A model generated the notes under the pieces. That model ran no database searches. It worked only from the letters and a program-made list of their open reading frames with translations, and was not told the DNA's origin. A DNA stretch of 64,000 nt. Origin: Pseudoxanthomonas sp. Root630. GTDB taxonomy: Bacteria; Pseudomonadota; Gammaproteobacteria; Xanthomonadales; Xanthomonadaceae. Where the stretch lies: positions 124,001-188,000 of the forward strand of contig NZ_LMGY01000018.1 of NCBI RefSeq assembly GCF_001427585.1. The letters run 5' to 3'. A program made the position numbers and the translations under genes. Of this stretch, positions 30,024-38,016 are shown one piece after another. Every line of letters starts with the position of its first letter. Within the stretch, counting starts at the first letter, position 1.

Positions 30024-30659
30024 GCCAAAGGCCGGGCACCGGCCGCATGAGTGCGGATGATGAGGCGACACGGGTGGTGCTCCGTGCCGTGGGCACGACC
30101 CGTAAGCCCCGAAGCCTTGCCGGCGATGCTCCCATTCCCAGCGTTGATACGCCTGTGCCGCGCGTGCGACCCGCACACACTTGCGCGCGAGTGTCCGCGA
30201 TTCGGACTGCAAGCCTCGACGTGTCGGCCGCCAAGCCTTGAGTGTCGGCCGCGGGGCGCGAAGCATCGCGCTTCACCGGCCGCATGTCGGTGGCGAGGCT
30301 TCGGCACTTGAAGCGACAAGCGTATCTGGCTCGTGCGCGAGAGTCCTCGTGTCGTTGGCGAAACGCGGAAGGTCACGCGCGCGTCTTTTTCGCTGACGGG
30401 TGGGATTCGGCGCCTTGCCGGCGAGTCATCGAGGCTCGACGACGGCCGGCCGACGTTCGCCGCGGGCACCTGGAAAGGGGTGGGTGAACCTGCACGGGTC
30501 GGACGCCGGACCACGGCGTCGGTGTTCCGGAGGCGGGCGACCACCGTCGTCCTGCCCATACCGGCGGTTTACAGGAAGTCACAACGACTTCCGGCAGGGG
30601 TTTGCCGGCCGGGGCGGTGCTATCTAGTCGGTTTTCCTGACATCGCTGGGGAGCACCGC
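30024..30659. other. 636-bp region without a credible gene
   Basis: Several frames are open on both strands, but all give Arg-rich, low-complexity products with no recognisable domain. The promoter-distal part holds three compact stem-loops: GACGCCG/CGGCGTC at 30502-30520, GGAAGTC/GACTTCC at 30574-30592, and CCGGCA/TGCCGG at 30591-30608. The last two share two bases. It may be a structured leader for the following gene, a small RNA locus or decayed coding sequence. Confidence 0.4.
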
Positions 30660-31802
30660 ATGACCACCCGTCGTGACCTGTTCAAGCTGGGCGCACTGGC
30701 CGCCGCCGCGGCTGCGCTGCCGTCGTTCGCCTCCGCTGCCGGCGAGGCCAAGCCCGTGGGCAAGGCGGCCAAGCCGCTGAACATCCTGATCCTCGGCGGC
30801 ACCGGCTTCACGGGGCCGTTCCAGGTCGAGTACGCGCTCAAGCGCGGGCACAAGGTCACCCTGTTCAACCGCGGCAAGCGCCCGTCGCCGGAATGGCCGT
30901 CGGCCGTCGAGCAGTTGCATGGCGACCGCAACACCGGCGACCTCGCCGCGCTGAAGGGTCGCAAGTGGGACGTGTGCATCGACAACCCCACCAGCCTGCC
31001 GTTCTGGGTGCGCGACGCGGGCCAGGTGCTGAAGGGCAACGTGGGCCATTACCTCTTCATCTCCACCATCTCCGTGTATGCCGATGGCAGCAAGCCGGGC
31101 ATCAACGAGACCTCGCCGCTGGCGCAGTACAAGGGCAAGGATGCGATGGCCGAAACGCAGCAGACGCTGCGCGCCGACATCGAGAACCTCTACGGCCCGC
31201 TGAAGGCGTTGAGCGAAGCCGAGGCGCACAAGCAGTTCGGCAAGAACGTCACCATCGTGCGTCCCGGTTACATCGTGGGTCCGCGCGACGAGACCGATCG
31301 CTTCACCTACTGGCCGCATCGCGTGGCGCAGGGTGGCGAAATCCTGGTGCCCGGCGATGGCCACGACCCCATCCAGATCATCGACGGCCGCGACCTGGGC
31401 GAGTGGATGATCCGCCTGGCCGAGGCGCGCACGCTGGGCACCTTCAACGCCTGCGGCCCGGACTATTCGCTGTCGATGGACGCCATGCTCTACGGCTGCC
31501 AGGCCGTCACCGGCGGCGGCATGACCCTCACGCACGTGCCGCCCGCATTCCTGGATGAGCAGCAGGTCGGCCTGCCGATCTGGGTGCCGTCGAAGGACAA
31601 CCCGTATGCGGGCTACGGCGCGGTCGGCAACCAGCGCGCGATCGCCGCGGGGCTGACGTTCCGTCCGCTGGCGACCACGGTGGAAGACCTGCTGGCGTGG
31701 TTCCGCAGCCTGCCCGCCGAGCGTCAGGCCAAGCTCGGCGCGGGCATTCCACGCGAGAAGGAAGCCGAGTTGCTGAAGGCGTGGCACGCGCGCAAAGGCT
31801 GA
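30660..31802 (+). CDS. Tat-exported NAD-dependent epimerase/dehydratase family protein
   Basis: 380-residue extended-SDR protein. The N-terminus MTTRRDLFKLGALAAAAAALP is a twin-arginine signal ending near ASA, so the enzyme should be exported folded, perhaps with its cofactor. Mature protein begins with a Rossmann motif GGTGFTG; the later stretch STISVYADG and a YGPLKALSEAEA region correspond to the usual Ser and Tyr-Lys region, though the spacing is atypical. The ATG is preceded by GGGGAG at about 30648-30653. Related proteins are often described as isoflavone-reductase-like or NAD-dependent epimerases; the substrate is unknown. Confidence 0.8.
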   Translation: MTTRRDLFKLGALAAAAAALPSFASAAGEAKPVGKAAKPLNILILGGTGFTGPFQVEYALKRGHKVTLFNRGKRPSPEWPSAVEQLHGDRNTGDLAALKGRKWDVCIDNPTSLPFWVRDAGQVLKGNVGHYLFISTISVYADGSKPGINETSPLAQYKGKDAMAETQQTLRADIENLYGPLKALSEAEAHKQFGKNVTIVRPGYIVGPRDETDRFTYWPHRVAQGGEILVPGDGHDPIQIIDGRDLGEWMIRLAEARTLGTFNACGPDYSLSMDAMLYGCQAVTGGGMTLTHVPPAFLDEQQVGLPIWVPSKDNPYAGYGAVGNQRAIAAGLTFRPLATTVEDLLAWFRSLPAERQAKLGAGIPREKEAELLKAWHARKG

Positions 31803-31824
31803 GGTCTGCACGCGCGAAAACGCA

Positions 31825-32895
31825 TCAGTCGTCGCTGCACTGGGCGCGCAGGATGCCGCCCGGAATGCCCCGCATCTCCGTGCGCGATGTCGTGCCGGAG
31901 GAGGACATCGCCGGTGGCGCGTAGTCGCGCGCCATGTCGGCGGCCAGTTGGCGCGCCTGGGCCAGCGCAGCGGGATCGAGCTGGGTTTCCAGTTCGCGGA
32001 TCGAGCGGGTCAGGCGGTTGTCGCGCATCGCCTGCCGGTTGGCGTTCCGTGGCGAGGTCGCCGGCGGCGCGGGCAGCTGCGCCTGCGCATGCAGATAGAA
32101 GGCGAGGGCGCGCGCGCCGTCGGGCTTGACCGCTTGCGAGAGCAGCGAGCGGCGCTGCTCCCGATTGTTGGGCGAGTACGCATGGCCCAACGCCATCACC
32201 ATCATGCGATCCCCCGATTGCGCCGCGCGCAGGGCCATCGATTCGGCTTCGCCCCGATACAGGCGCAACGCCTCGAGTTGGTCCAGCAGGTTCTCCTGCC
32301 GGAACGCGTTGCCGCTGGCGTACATCCGCAGGGCCATGGGGTTGCCGCCCAGCGCGGCGCTGCGCCAGTACTGCACGCGCTGCGCGGGCGTGGACGCGGG
32401 CACGCTTTCGCAATGCGCGCTTTCCTCCAGCAGGCGTTCGCTGTGCGCGACCAGGGCCTGCTCGGATTGCCGCTGTTGTTCCTGCCGGGTGGCGTTGGGA
32501 TCGATCTGCCCGAACCGCACCGACGACTCGCTGCCGTCGCGAAGCATCTCGGCGGTGCTGGCCAGGCGCATGCGGATCTGCGCGCAGAAATCCAGTTCCG
32601 CCGCGAGCCGGCACGAGGCCGCGGCTTCGCCGGCATCGGCGCGTCGCTTCAGCTCGGGCAGGATGTCGCGCAGCGGCTGGTCCAGCGGCGGCAGGGGCCG
32701 GTCCGGCGGACGTTGCGCGGGCGCCCGCGCCGATGCGGCGGCGCGAGCGGCGGTCGTGGTGGCGTCAGCATCGTCGGTGCTTGAAATATCACTGGAAGCG
32801 GCGTCGTGACTGGCGCGTCCCCCCCACCAGCCGAGGCCGCCGACGGCGGCGAGCACGAGGGCAATCGAAGCGAACAACAAGGGGCGTCGGGACAT
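31825..32895 (-). CDS. Membrane-anchored Sel1/TPR-like hypothetical protein
   Basis: 356 residues. One N-terminal membrane helix (about 6-24) anchors a periplasmic domain; a Pro/Ala/Arg-rich linker (about 40-70) follows. The helical part has Sel1-like phrases such as YWRSAALGGNPMALRMYASGN and ALFYLHAQ-type repeats. The ATG at 32895 gives a normal signal-anchor start; an upstream in-frame ATG at 32928 adds 11 unlikely residues. It converges on the Tat epimerase gene and follows the DUF1501 gene on the same strand after about 80 bp. Function unknown. Confidence 0.7.
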   Translation of the reverse strand: MSRRPLLFASIALVLAAVGGLGWWGGRASHDAASSDISSTDDADATTTAARAAASARAPAQRPPDRPLPPLDQPLRDILPELKRRADAGEAAASCRLAAELDFCAQIRMRLASTAEMLRDGSESSVRFGQIDPNATRQEQQRQSEQALVAHSERLLEESAHCESVPASTPAQRVQYWRSAALGGNPMALRMYASGNAFRQENLLDQLEALRLYRGEAESMALRAAQSGDRMMVMALGHAYSPNNREQRRSLLSQAVKPDGARALAFYLHAQAQLPAPPATSPRNANRQAMRDNRLTRSIRELETQLDPAALAQARQLAADMARDYAPPAMSSSGTTSRTEMRGIPGGILRAQCSDD

Positions 32896-32978
32896 CCGGT
32901 CGGCATCGCATCCTGGGGGCCCCAGCACACCACAGCGACGCCGAAGGTTTCAAGCGCGCAGCCGGCGCGCGCGGGGTT

Positions 32979-34460
32979 TCAACGTTCCCGGCGCACCAGC
33001 ATGCGGTCCACCGGACCGCGACGCTGCCAGTCGGGCACGACGCGTTCGGCAGGCGCGCTGTCGACGGTCGCAGCGGACGCCGTCCCCGACGCCACCAGCG
33101 AGGGGATCGACGCCGCGACCGCGGTGTCGTCGAGCTTCGGCGCCAGGTCCGTGCCCTGCACGATGCCCAGTGGCGCATAGCCGGCGTAACCCGGGAACAC
33201 CTGGCTCAGGTTCGCGTTGCCCATGCGGCGGATCAGGATGTCCGACAGGACGCGCCGGTAGTCGGTGGTCACCGGCACGTCGCCGAAGGTGGGCGACAGC
33301 GTTTCCGGATTCAGGCCGGGCCAGCTGCCGTAGAAGCGCCGGCCGTTGACCGCACCGCCCAACACCAGCATCGGATTGCCGTAGCCATGGTCGGTGCCGC
33401 CGTTGGCGTTGGCGCGCACGCGACGGCCGAACTCGGACTGCACCACCACCGTCACCCGCGCCATCTCGCCGGTGCCGTTGAGTTCGGCATAGAACGCAGC
33501 GAGCGCGGCGGAGAGTTCGTTGATCTTGTTCTGGTAGTAGTGGTAACCGCTGCCGGCGGTGCCCTGGCCTTCGTGCGTGTCCCAACCGCCGAGGTCGAGC
33601 GTGGCGTAGCGCAAGCCCAGGTCGAACCGGATGGATTGCGCGATGGTCCACAGCTGCTGCGCGAAGGTGCCGGTCGGCCAGCTGGCGGGCAGGCTGGCGT
33701 AGCCCTGCTGGCCGATCAGGCGCAGCGCGCCGTCGGCGCGGCGGCCGGTGACCTCCAGGCCGGTCTGGCCATTCCACAGCGACGCCACGGTTTCGGACAC
33801 GCCGCGCAGGCCGGCGGGCGAATCCGAACGCGTGCGCTGCCAGCTCCATGCGGTGGTGTTGAGCGAGAAGTCCGACGGGCTGCTCATCGTCAGCGCATCC
33901 ACCGCGCCCATCAGCCCGGCAGGCTGCGTGCCGCTGACGCCCAGCGCGGTCAGGGTGCCGGTGCCGCTCGGTCGGGTTTCCCACGCGCGCGTCATCCAAC
34001 CGGTGGGCGAGCCGTACTTTCCGGGCGTGCCCAGGTCGATGTACAGCTGCGCGTCGAAGTGGCTGCGCGTCACCGTGGTGGCCATGCCGCAGGCGTGCAC
34101 GACAGCGAGCTTGCCGTCGTTCCACAGGTCGCGCAGGCCGGTGGCCGAGGGATGCAGGCCGAAGCCGGTATCCGCACCGCCGGACAGCGTGAGCGGCAAT
34201 GCGCCGTAGGCGCCGCTGGCGGCGACCTGCAGGCTGGGGCGCGCTTCTTCGTAGAAGCCGCGGTCCACGCCACCGGTGGGCACGATGAGGTTCAGGCCGT
34301 CCAGGCCGCCGCGAAGGAACAGGTGCACGACGGTGTCGTAGCTGTTCACCGCAGCATCCGCGGGGTCGGCGAACATCAGGCTGCCGCCGGTGGCGCTGAC
34401 GATGGCGGCGCCACCGCAGCCTTTGACGAATTCGCGTCGGGTCAGTCGTAGATCGCGCAT
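32979..34460 (-). CDS. DUF1501 domain-containing protein, Tat-exported
   Basis: 493 residues with a twin-arginine signal (LTRREFVKGCGGAAIVSATGG). The body resembles the DUF1501/sulfatase-like superfamily: FLRGGLDGLNLIVP near the N-terminus, GGWDTHEGQG near residue 285, EFGRRVRANANGGTDHG and LVLGGAVNGR further on. The start is 9 bp from the DUF1800 stop, so both form one operon. Pairs of DUF1800 and DUF1501 genes are widespread in Gram-negative bacteria; both are exported and their biochemical role is undefined. Confidence 0.88.
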   Translation of the reverse strand: MRDLRLTRREFVKGCGGAAIVSATGGSLMFADPADAAVNSYDTVVHLFLRGGLDGLNLIVPTGGVDRGFYEEARPSLQVAASGAYGALPLTLSGGADTGFGLHPSATGLRDLWNDGKLAVVHACGMATTVTRSHFDAQLYIDLGTPGKYGSPTGWMTRAWETRPSGTGTLTALGVSGTQPAGLMGAVDALTMSSPSDFSLNTTAWSWQRTRSDSPAGLRGVSETVASLWNGQTGLEVTGRRADGALRLIGQQGYASLPASWPTGTFAQQLWTIAQSIRFDLGLRYATLDLGGWDTHEGQGTAGSGYHYYQNKINELSAALAAFYAELNGTGEMARVTVVVQSEFGRRVRANANGGTDHGYGNPMLVLGGAVNGRRFYGSWPGLNPETLSPTFGDVPVTTDYRRVLSDILIRRMGNANLSQVFPGYAGYAPLGIVQGTDLAPKLDDTAVAASIPSLVASGTASAATVDSAPAERVVPDWQRRGPVDRMLVRRER

Positions 34461-34469
34461 GGCGGGCCC

Positions 34470-36344
34470 TCAGCGGCTCATGAACTCGGGAGTCATCAGG
34501 ATCAGCGCCACCAGGCCGCGCAGGCGCTCGTGGTTGTAGTGCCGCTTCAGGTCGCTGCCCTGCCACGTGTTGGTGTCGGTGATGACGTAGGTGTTGGGGT
34601 CGCCGTTCTGCGCCATGAACGCCACCAGCGCCTGCTTGCGCGCGGCCTCCGGCTGGTAGCCCAGCAGGCGCGTGCACCACCAGGTCACCAAGTTGGCGGC
34701 GGTCCAGTTGGCGACCGGCACGTTGGTGCGCGTGGTGTCGACGACCGGGTGCAACGGCACTTCGCCGTCCTTGCTTTCGGTCAGCCAGCCCAGCACGCGC
34801 CAGGTCATCGCGTACGAGTTGGAGCCAGACCACGCCAGCGCGCTGTCGGGGTATCCGTTCGGTGCAGGCCAGTTGTACGGCGCATGGCCGGTGAAGCCGT
34901 ACAACCACATGAAGTCGTTGCTGCGGGCGTGGTCCAGGCGCAGCGTCCAGTCGCCCCCCAGGGTGCGCATGGCGGCGACCGCGGCATCGAACGGCCGGCG
35001 CTTCTTCTGCCCGAAGCTGTTGAAGAAGTCGTCGGAGTTCAGGATGTGGCGCATCACCAGTTCGATCTGGTTGGGCGCCTGCCAGTTGGCCCGGAAGATC
35101 GCCGCGGCGCTGTCGATCAGCGCCTGCTTCGGGGTGTCGTTGATGAAACGGCGGATCAGTTTCTTGCAGATGAACTTGGCCACGCGCGGATGGCTGGCCA
35201 GGCGGTTCAGCACGTCGCGGCCGTCCTTCAGTGCGGGCTGTTCCGGATAGATCAGCATGCCGAGCAGGAACTTCGGGCCGGCATCGTGCCAGGACTGGCG
35301 ATAGACGAAGGTGCCGTCGTTCTCGCTGGGGAACTGCCAGTGCGCATTCTTCGCCGACCAGCCGGTGAAGGCGGCCGAGGTCTCGTACACGTCGATGTCG
35401 GTGTAGCCGATCGGGTACGCAGGATCCTCGGGGCAGGGCGGCACCTGGAACGGGTCCATGAAGCCCAGGTAGTTCTCGGCGCCGAAGGTGTGCAGTTCCA
35501 GCAGTTCGCGGGCGAAGTTCTCGTTCGGGCCCGAGCGCGAATTGCTGATGTTGTCCAGGTAATACAGCATCGCCGTGCTCTGGGCGACCGCTTCCAGCAT
35601 CGTGCGGAAGTTGCCCTTGGCATTGGCGCGGATCACGTCGCGGTCGTAGTGCACGAACACCGGGCCGACGCTGAAATCCGTGCCCAGCACGTTGAAATGG
35701 TCGTGCCAGAAGTTCACCAGCACTTCGCGCAGCTGCCGGCGCGAATACACCGCACGCACGAACGCCGCGCGCTGCACCTCGTTGGCGGGGCGCATGCGGG
35801 TGTTGTACTCGGGGTCCGCCGCCACGTGGTCCGCCCACAGCTGGCTCAGCGATTTGTTGAGCGTCGTGTAGCCGCCGGCATTCAGGCGATTGGTGACGGC
35901 GCTGTCGTCGATGGCATCCCAGTTGAGCTGCCAGTCCACGTAGTTGGCCAGGCGCTGGCGGTCCGTGCTGCCCAGCGCGTTGAACTCGACGACGGTGGCG
36001 GCGGTGGCGCCATAGCCGAGGTTGTTCAGCGCCTGCACCGCGAACGGCGGGCGCGCCAGGGTCATCAGGCGCGGCGTGCTCTGGCCGGCCGCGATACGCC
36101 CGCCGGCCTCGACCACGGTGGGCGCCTCGGGCGCGGGCGTGGTGTCCTTGGGGCTGGGTTGTTCTCCGCCTTTCCAGCCGTACAGGCGGTTCAGGCGCTG
36201 GCGGACCTGGGTGCCGAGGTCGGCGGCCGGTCGCAGCGAAGGCGTTTCGATGTCCGCTTCACGACGGGCGAGCGGACCGGCCGCCGTCCGGCGGATCGGG
36301 CCGCGCGCAGCGAACCGGCGCCATGGAAGGGTATAGCGCGCCAT
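34470..36344 (-). CDS. DUF1800 domain-containing protein
   Basis: 624-residue protein, first gene of the two-gene unit with DUF1501. Family phrases are LREVLVNFWHDHFNV, NENFARELLELHTFG and an AFTGWSAK-type stretch, then RVAKFICKKLIRRFI. The N-terminus (MARYTLPWRRFAARG) is basic but is not a clear signal peptide, so export route is unclear. Residues about 40-90 are a low-complexity linker. The short gap to the permease gene (98 bp) contains no visible promoter for this unit; the permease is on the same strand downstream of the shared divergent region, so an independent promoter is expected upstream of 36344. Confidence 0.87.
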   Translation of the reverse strand: MARYTLPWRRFAARGPIRRTAAGPLARREADIETPSLRPAADLGTQVRQRLNRLYGWKGGEQPSPKDTTPAPEAPTVVEAGGRIAAGQSTPRLMTLARPPFAVQALNNLGYGATAATVVEFNALGSTDRQRLANYVDWQLNWDAIDDSAVTNRLNAGGYTTLNKSLSQLWADHVAADPEYNTRMRPANEVQRAAFVRAVYSRRQLREVLVNFWHDHFNVLGTDFSVGPVFVHYDRDVIRANAKGNFRTMLEAVAQSTAMLYYLDNISNSRSGPNENFARELLELHTFGAENYLGFMDPFQVPPCPEDPAYPIGYTDIDVYETSAAFTGWSAKNAHWQFPSENDGTFVYRQSWHDAGPKFLLGMLIYPEQPALKDGRDVLNRLASHPRVAKFICKKLIRRFINDTPKQALIDSAAAIFRANWQAPNQIELVMRHILNSDDFFNSFGQKKRRPFDAAVAAMRTLGGDWTLRLDHARSNDFMWLYGFTGHAPYNWPAPNGYPDSALAWSGSNSYAMTWRVLGWLTESKDGEVPLHPVVDTTRTNVPVANWTAANLVTWWCTRLLGYQPEAARKQALVAFMAQNGDPNTYVITDTNTWQGSDLKRHYNHERLRGLVALILMTPEFMSR

Positions 36345-36442
36345 GCGGTGTTTCCCACATTCCCCAGAATGGCGGGAGTATTGGCCAAGTTACGCGCGGC
36401 GTATGCGACCGCGCGCACAGCCCGGTCACCCCGGAAGCGGCC

Positions 36443-37846
36443 TCAGACCAGACCTGTGGCGTAGAACACACCGATCACCACGAATACCGCCGTGGTCTTG
36501 ATGAGCGTGATGGCGAAGATGTCCTTGTACGACTGCCGGTGGCTCAGGCCGGTGACGGCCAGCAGGGTGATCACCGCACCATTGTGGGGCAGCGTATCCA
36601 TGCCGCCGGAGGCCATCGAGGCCACGCGATGCAGGACGTCCATCGGGATGCCCGCCGCGTTCGCGTTGGCGATGAAACTGTCGGCCATCGCTGCGAGGGC
36701 GATGCTCATGCCGCCCGAGGCCGAGCCGGTGATGCCGGCCAGCGCCGTGACCGAGATCGCTTCATTGACCAGCGGATTGGGGATGGCCTGCAACGCGTTG
36801 GCCACCACCAGGAAGCCGGGCAGGGCGGCGATGACGGCGCCGAAGCCGTACTCCGACGCCGTGTTCATCGAGGCCAGCAAGGCGCCGCCGATGGCGCTCT
36901 TGGTGCCTTCGGCGAAGCTGGCGAACACCGGCTTCCATGCGAACACCATCACCGAGACGATGCCGACCAGCAGCGCGCCCTGCACGGCCCAGATCGCGGC
37001 GACCTTCGAGACCTCCTGCACCACCGGCGCGGGATTGCCGATCACTGCGGGGATGAAGGACTGGCTGTCGCCGTAGAAGCCGGGGATCCAGCGGGTGAAC
37101 AGGAAGTTCGCCACGCCCACCAGCAGCAGCGGCAGGATCGCGACCAGCGGATGCGCCAGGCGGTCGCCCTTGAAGGGCTCGGGTTCGTTGCGCAGTTCCT
37201 CGCTGCCGGCATAGCCCTCGCCATTGCGTGCGGCCACGCGACGACGCCATTCCAGGTAGGTCATACCGACGATCAGGATGAAGATGCCGCCGATGGTGCC
37301 CAGCACCGGCGCCGCCCAGCCAGTGGTGCCGAAGAACGAGGTGGGGATGATGTTCTGGATCTGCGGCGTGCCCGGCAGCGCATCCATGGTGAAGGTGAAG
37401 GCGCCCAGCGCGATGGTGCCCGGCACCAGCCGCTTGGGGATGTCGCTCTGGCGGAACAGCTCGGCGGCGAACGGATACACCGCGAACACCACCACGAACA
37501 ACGACACGCCGCCGTAGGTGAGCAGCGCGCACACCAGCACGATGGACAGCATCGCGCGCTGCGCGCCGACCACCTTGATCGTCGCTTTCACGATCGCCTT
37601 GGAGAAGCCGGAGATTTCGATCAGCTTGCCGAACACCGCGCCCAGCAGGAACACCGGGAAGTACAGCTTCAGGAAGCCGACCATCTTGTCCATGAACAGG
37701 CCGGTGAACATCGGCGCGACCAGCGACGGATCGGTCAGCAGCACCGCGCCCAGCGCCGCGATCGGCGCGAACAGGATGACGCTGTAGCCGCGGTAGGCCA
37801 CGAACATCAGGAAACACAGCGCGGCCAGCACGATCAGGAACGACAT
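36443..37846 (-). CDS. GntP family permease
   Basis: 467-residue inner-membrane transporter with about 12-14 helices. Family features include AYRGYSVILFAPIAALGAVLL and the conserved SASGGMSIAL and SGGMDTLPHNGAVIT stretches. The ATG at 37846 has GAGGAG 5-7 bp upstream; a longer frame to 37948 is unlikely. GntP proteins import gluconate, related sugar acids or, in some cases, hydroxybutyrate. The divergent TonB receptor and the 3HB genes nearby make an organic-acid substrate plausible, which is inference only. Confidence 0.88.
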   Translation of the reverse strand: MSFLIVLAALCFLMFVAYRGYSVILFAPIAALGAVLLTDPSLVAPMFTGLFMDKMVGFLKLYFPVFLLGAVFGKLIEISGFSKAIVKATIKVVGAQRAMLSIVLVCALLTYGGVSLFVVVFAVYPFAAELFRQSDIPKRLVPGTIALGAFTFTMDALPGTPQIQNIIPTSFFGTTGWAAPVLGTIGGIFILIVGMTYLEWRRRVAARNGEGYAGSEELRNEPEPFKGDRLAHPLVAILPLLLVGVANFLFTRWIPGFYGDSQSFIPAVIGNPAPVVQEVSKVAAIWAVQGALLVGIVSVMVFAWKPVFASFAEGTKSAIGGALLASMNTASEYGFGAVIAALPGFLVVANALQAIPNPLVNEAISVTALAGITGSASGGMSIALAAMADSFIANANAAGIPMDVLHRVASMASGGMDTLPHNGAVITLLAVTGLSHRQSYKDIFAITLIKTTAVFVVIGVFYATGLV

Positions 37847-37914
37847 CCAACACTCCTCGGCCAGCGCCGGTTGCAGTGCGGCGAGTATCGGCAGGGCCGT
37901 GCCGGCCGTCCCAC

Positions 37915-37931
37915 TGTACGAAGGTACGATG
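37915..37931. promoter_or_regulatory. Candidate regulator site between permease and TonB receptor
   Basis: TGTACGAAGGTACGATG contains TAC-N4-GTA (37917-37926) followed by CGATG. The same pattern recurs at 46224-46240. It lies 69 bp from the permease start and 86 bp from the receptor start. Its TACGAT could alternatively be part of a -10 element for the receptor. Confidence 0.4.
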
Positions 37932-38016
37932 CCCTCCGCGCGGGCCACCCCCTAGTGTTCGCTTCAATCGGCGGCATCCGCCCGCCGCCAACGTCATACC
38001 CGGGAGGGGGAGACCC

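Noticed and set aside
29915-30559. 214-codon open frame on the minus strand
   Set aside because: Arg/Ser-rich, overlaps a better-supported plus-strand gene, no Shine-Dalgarno element and no recognisable domain.
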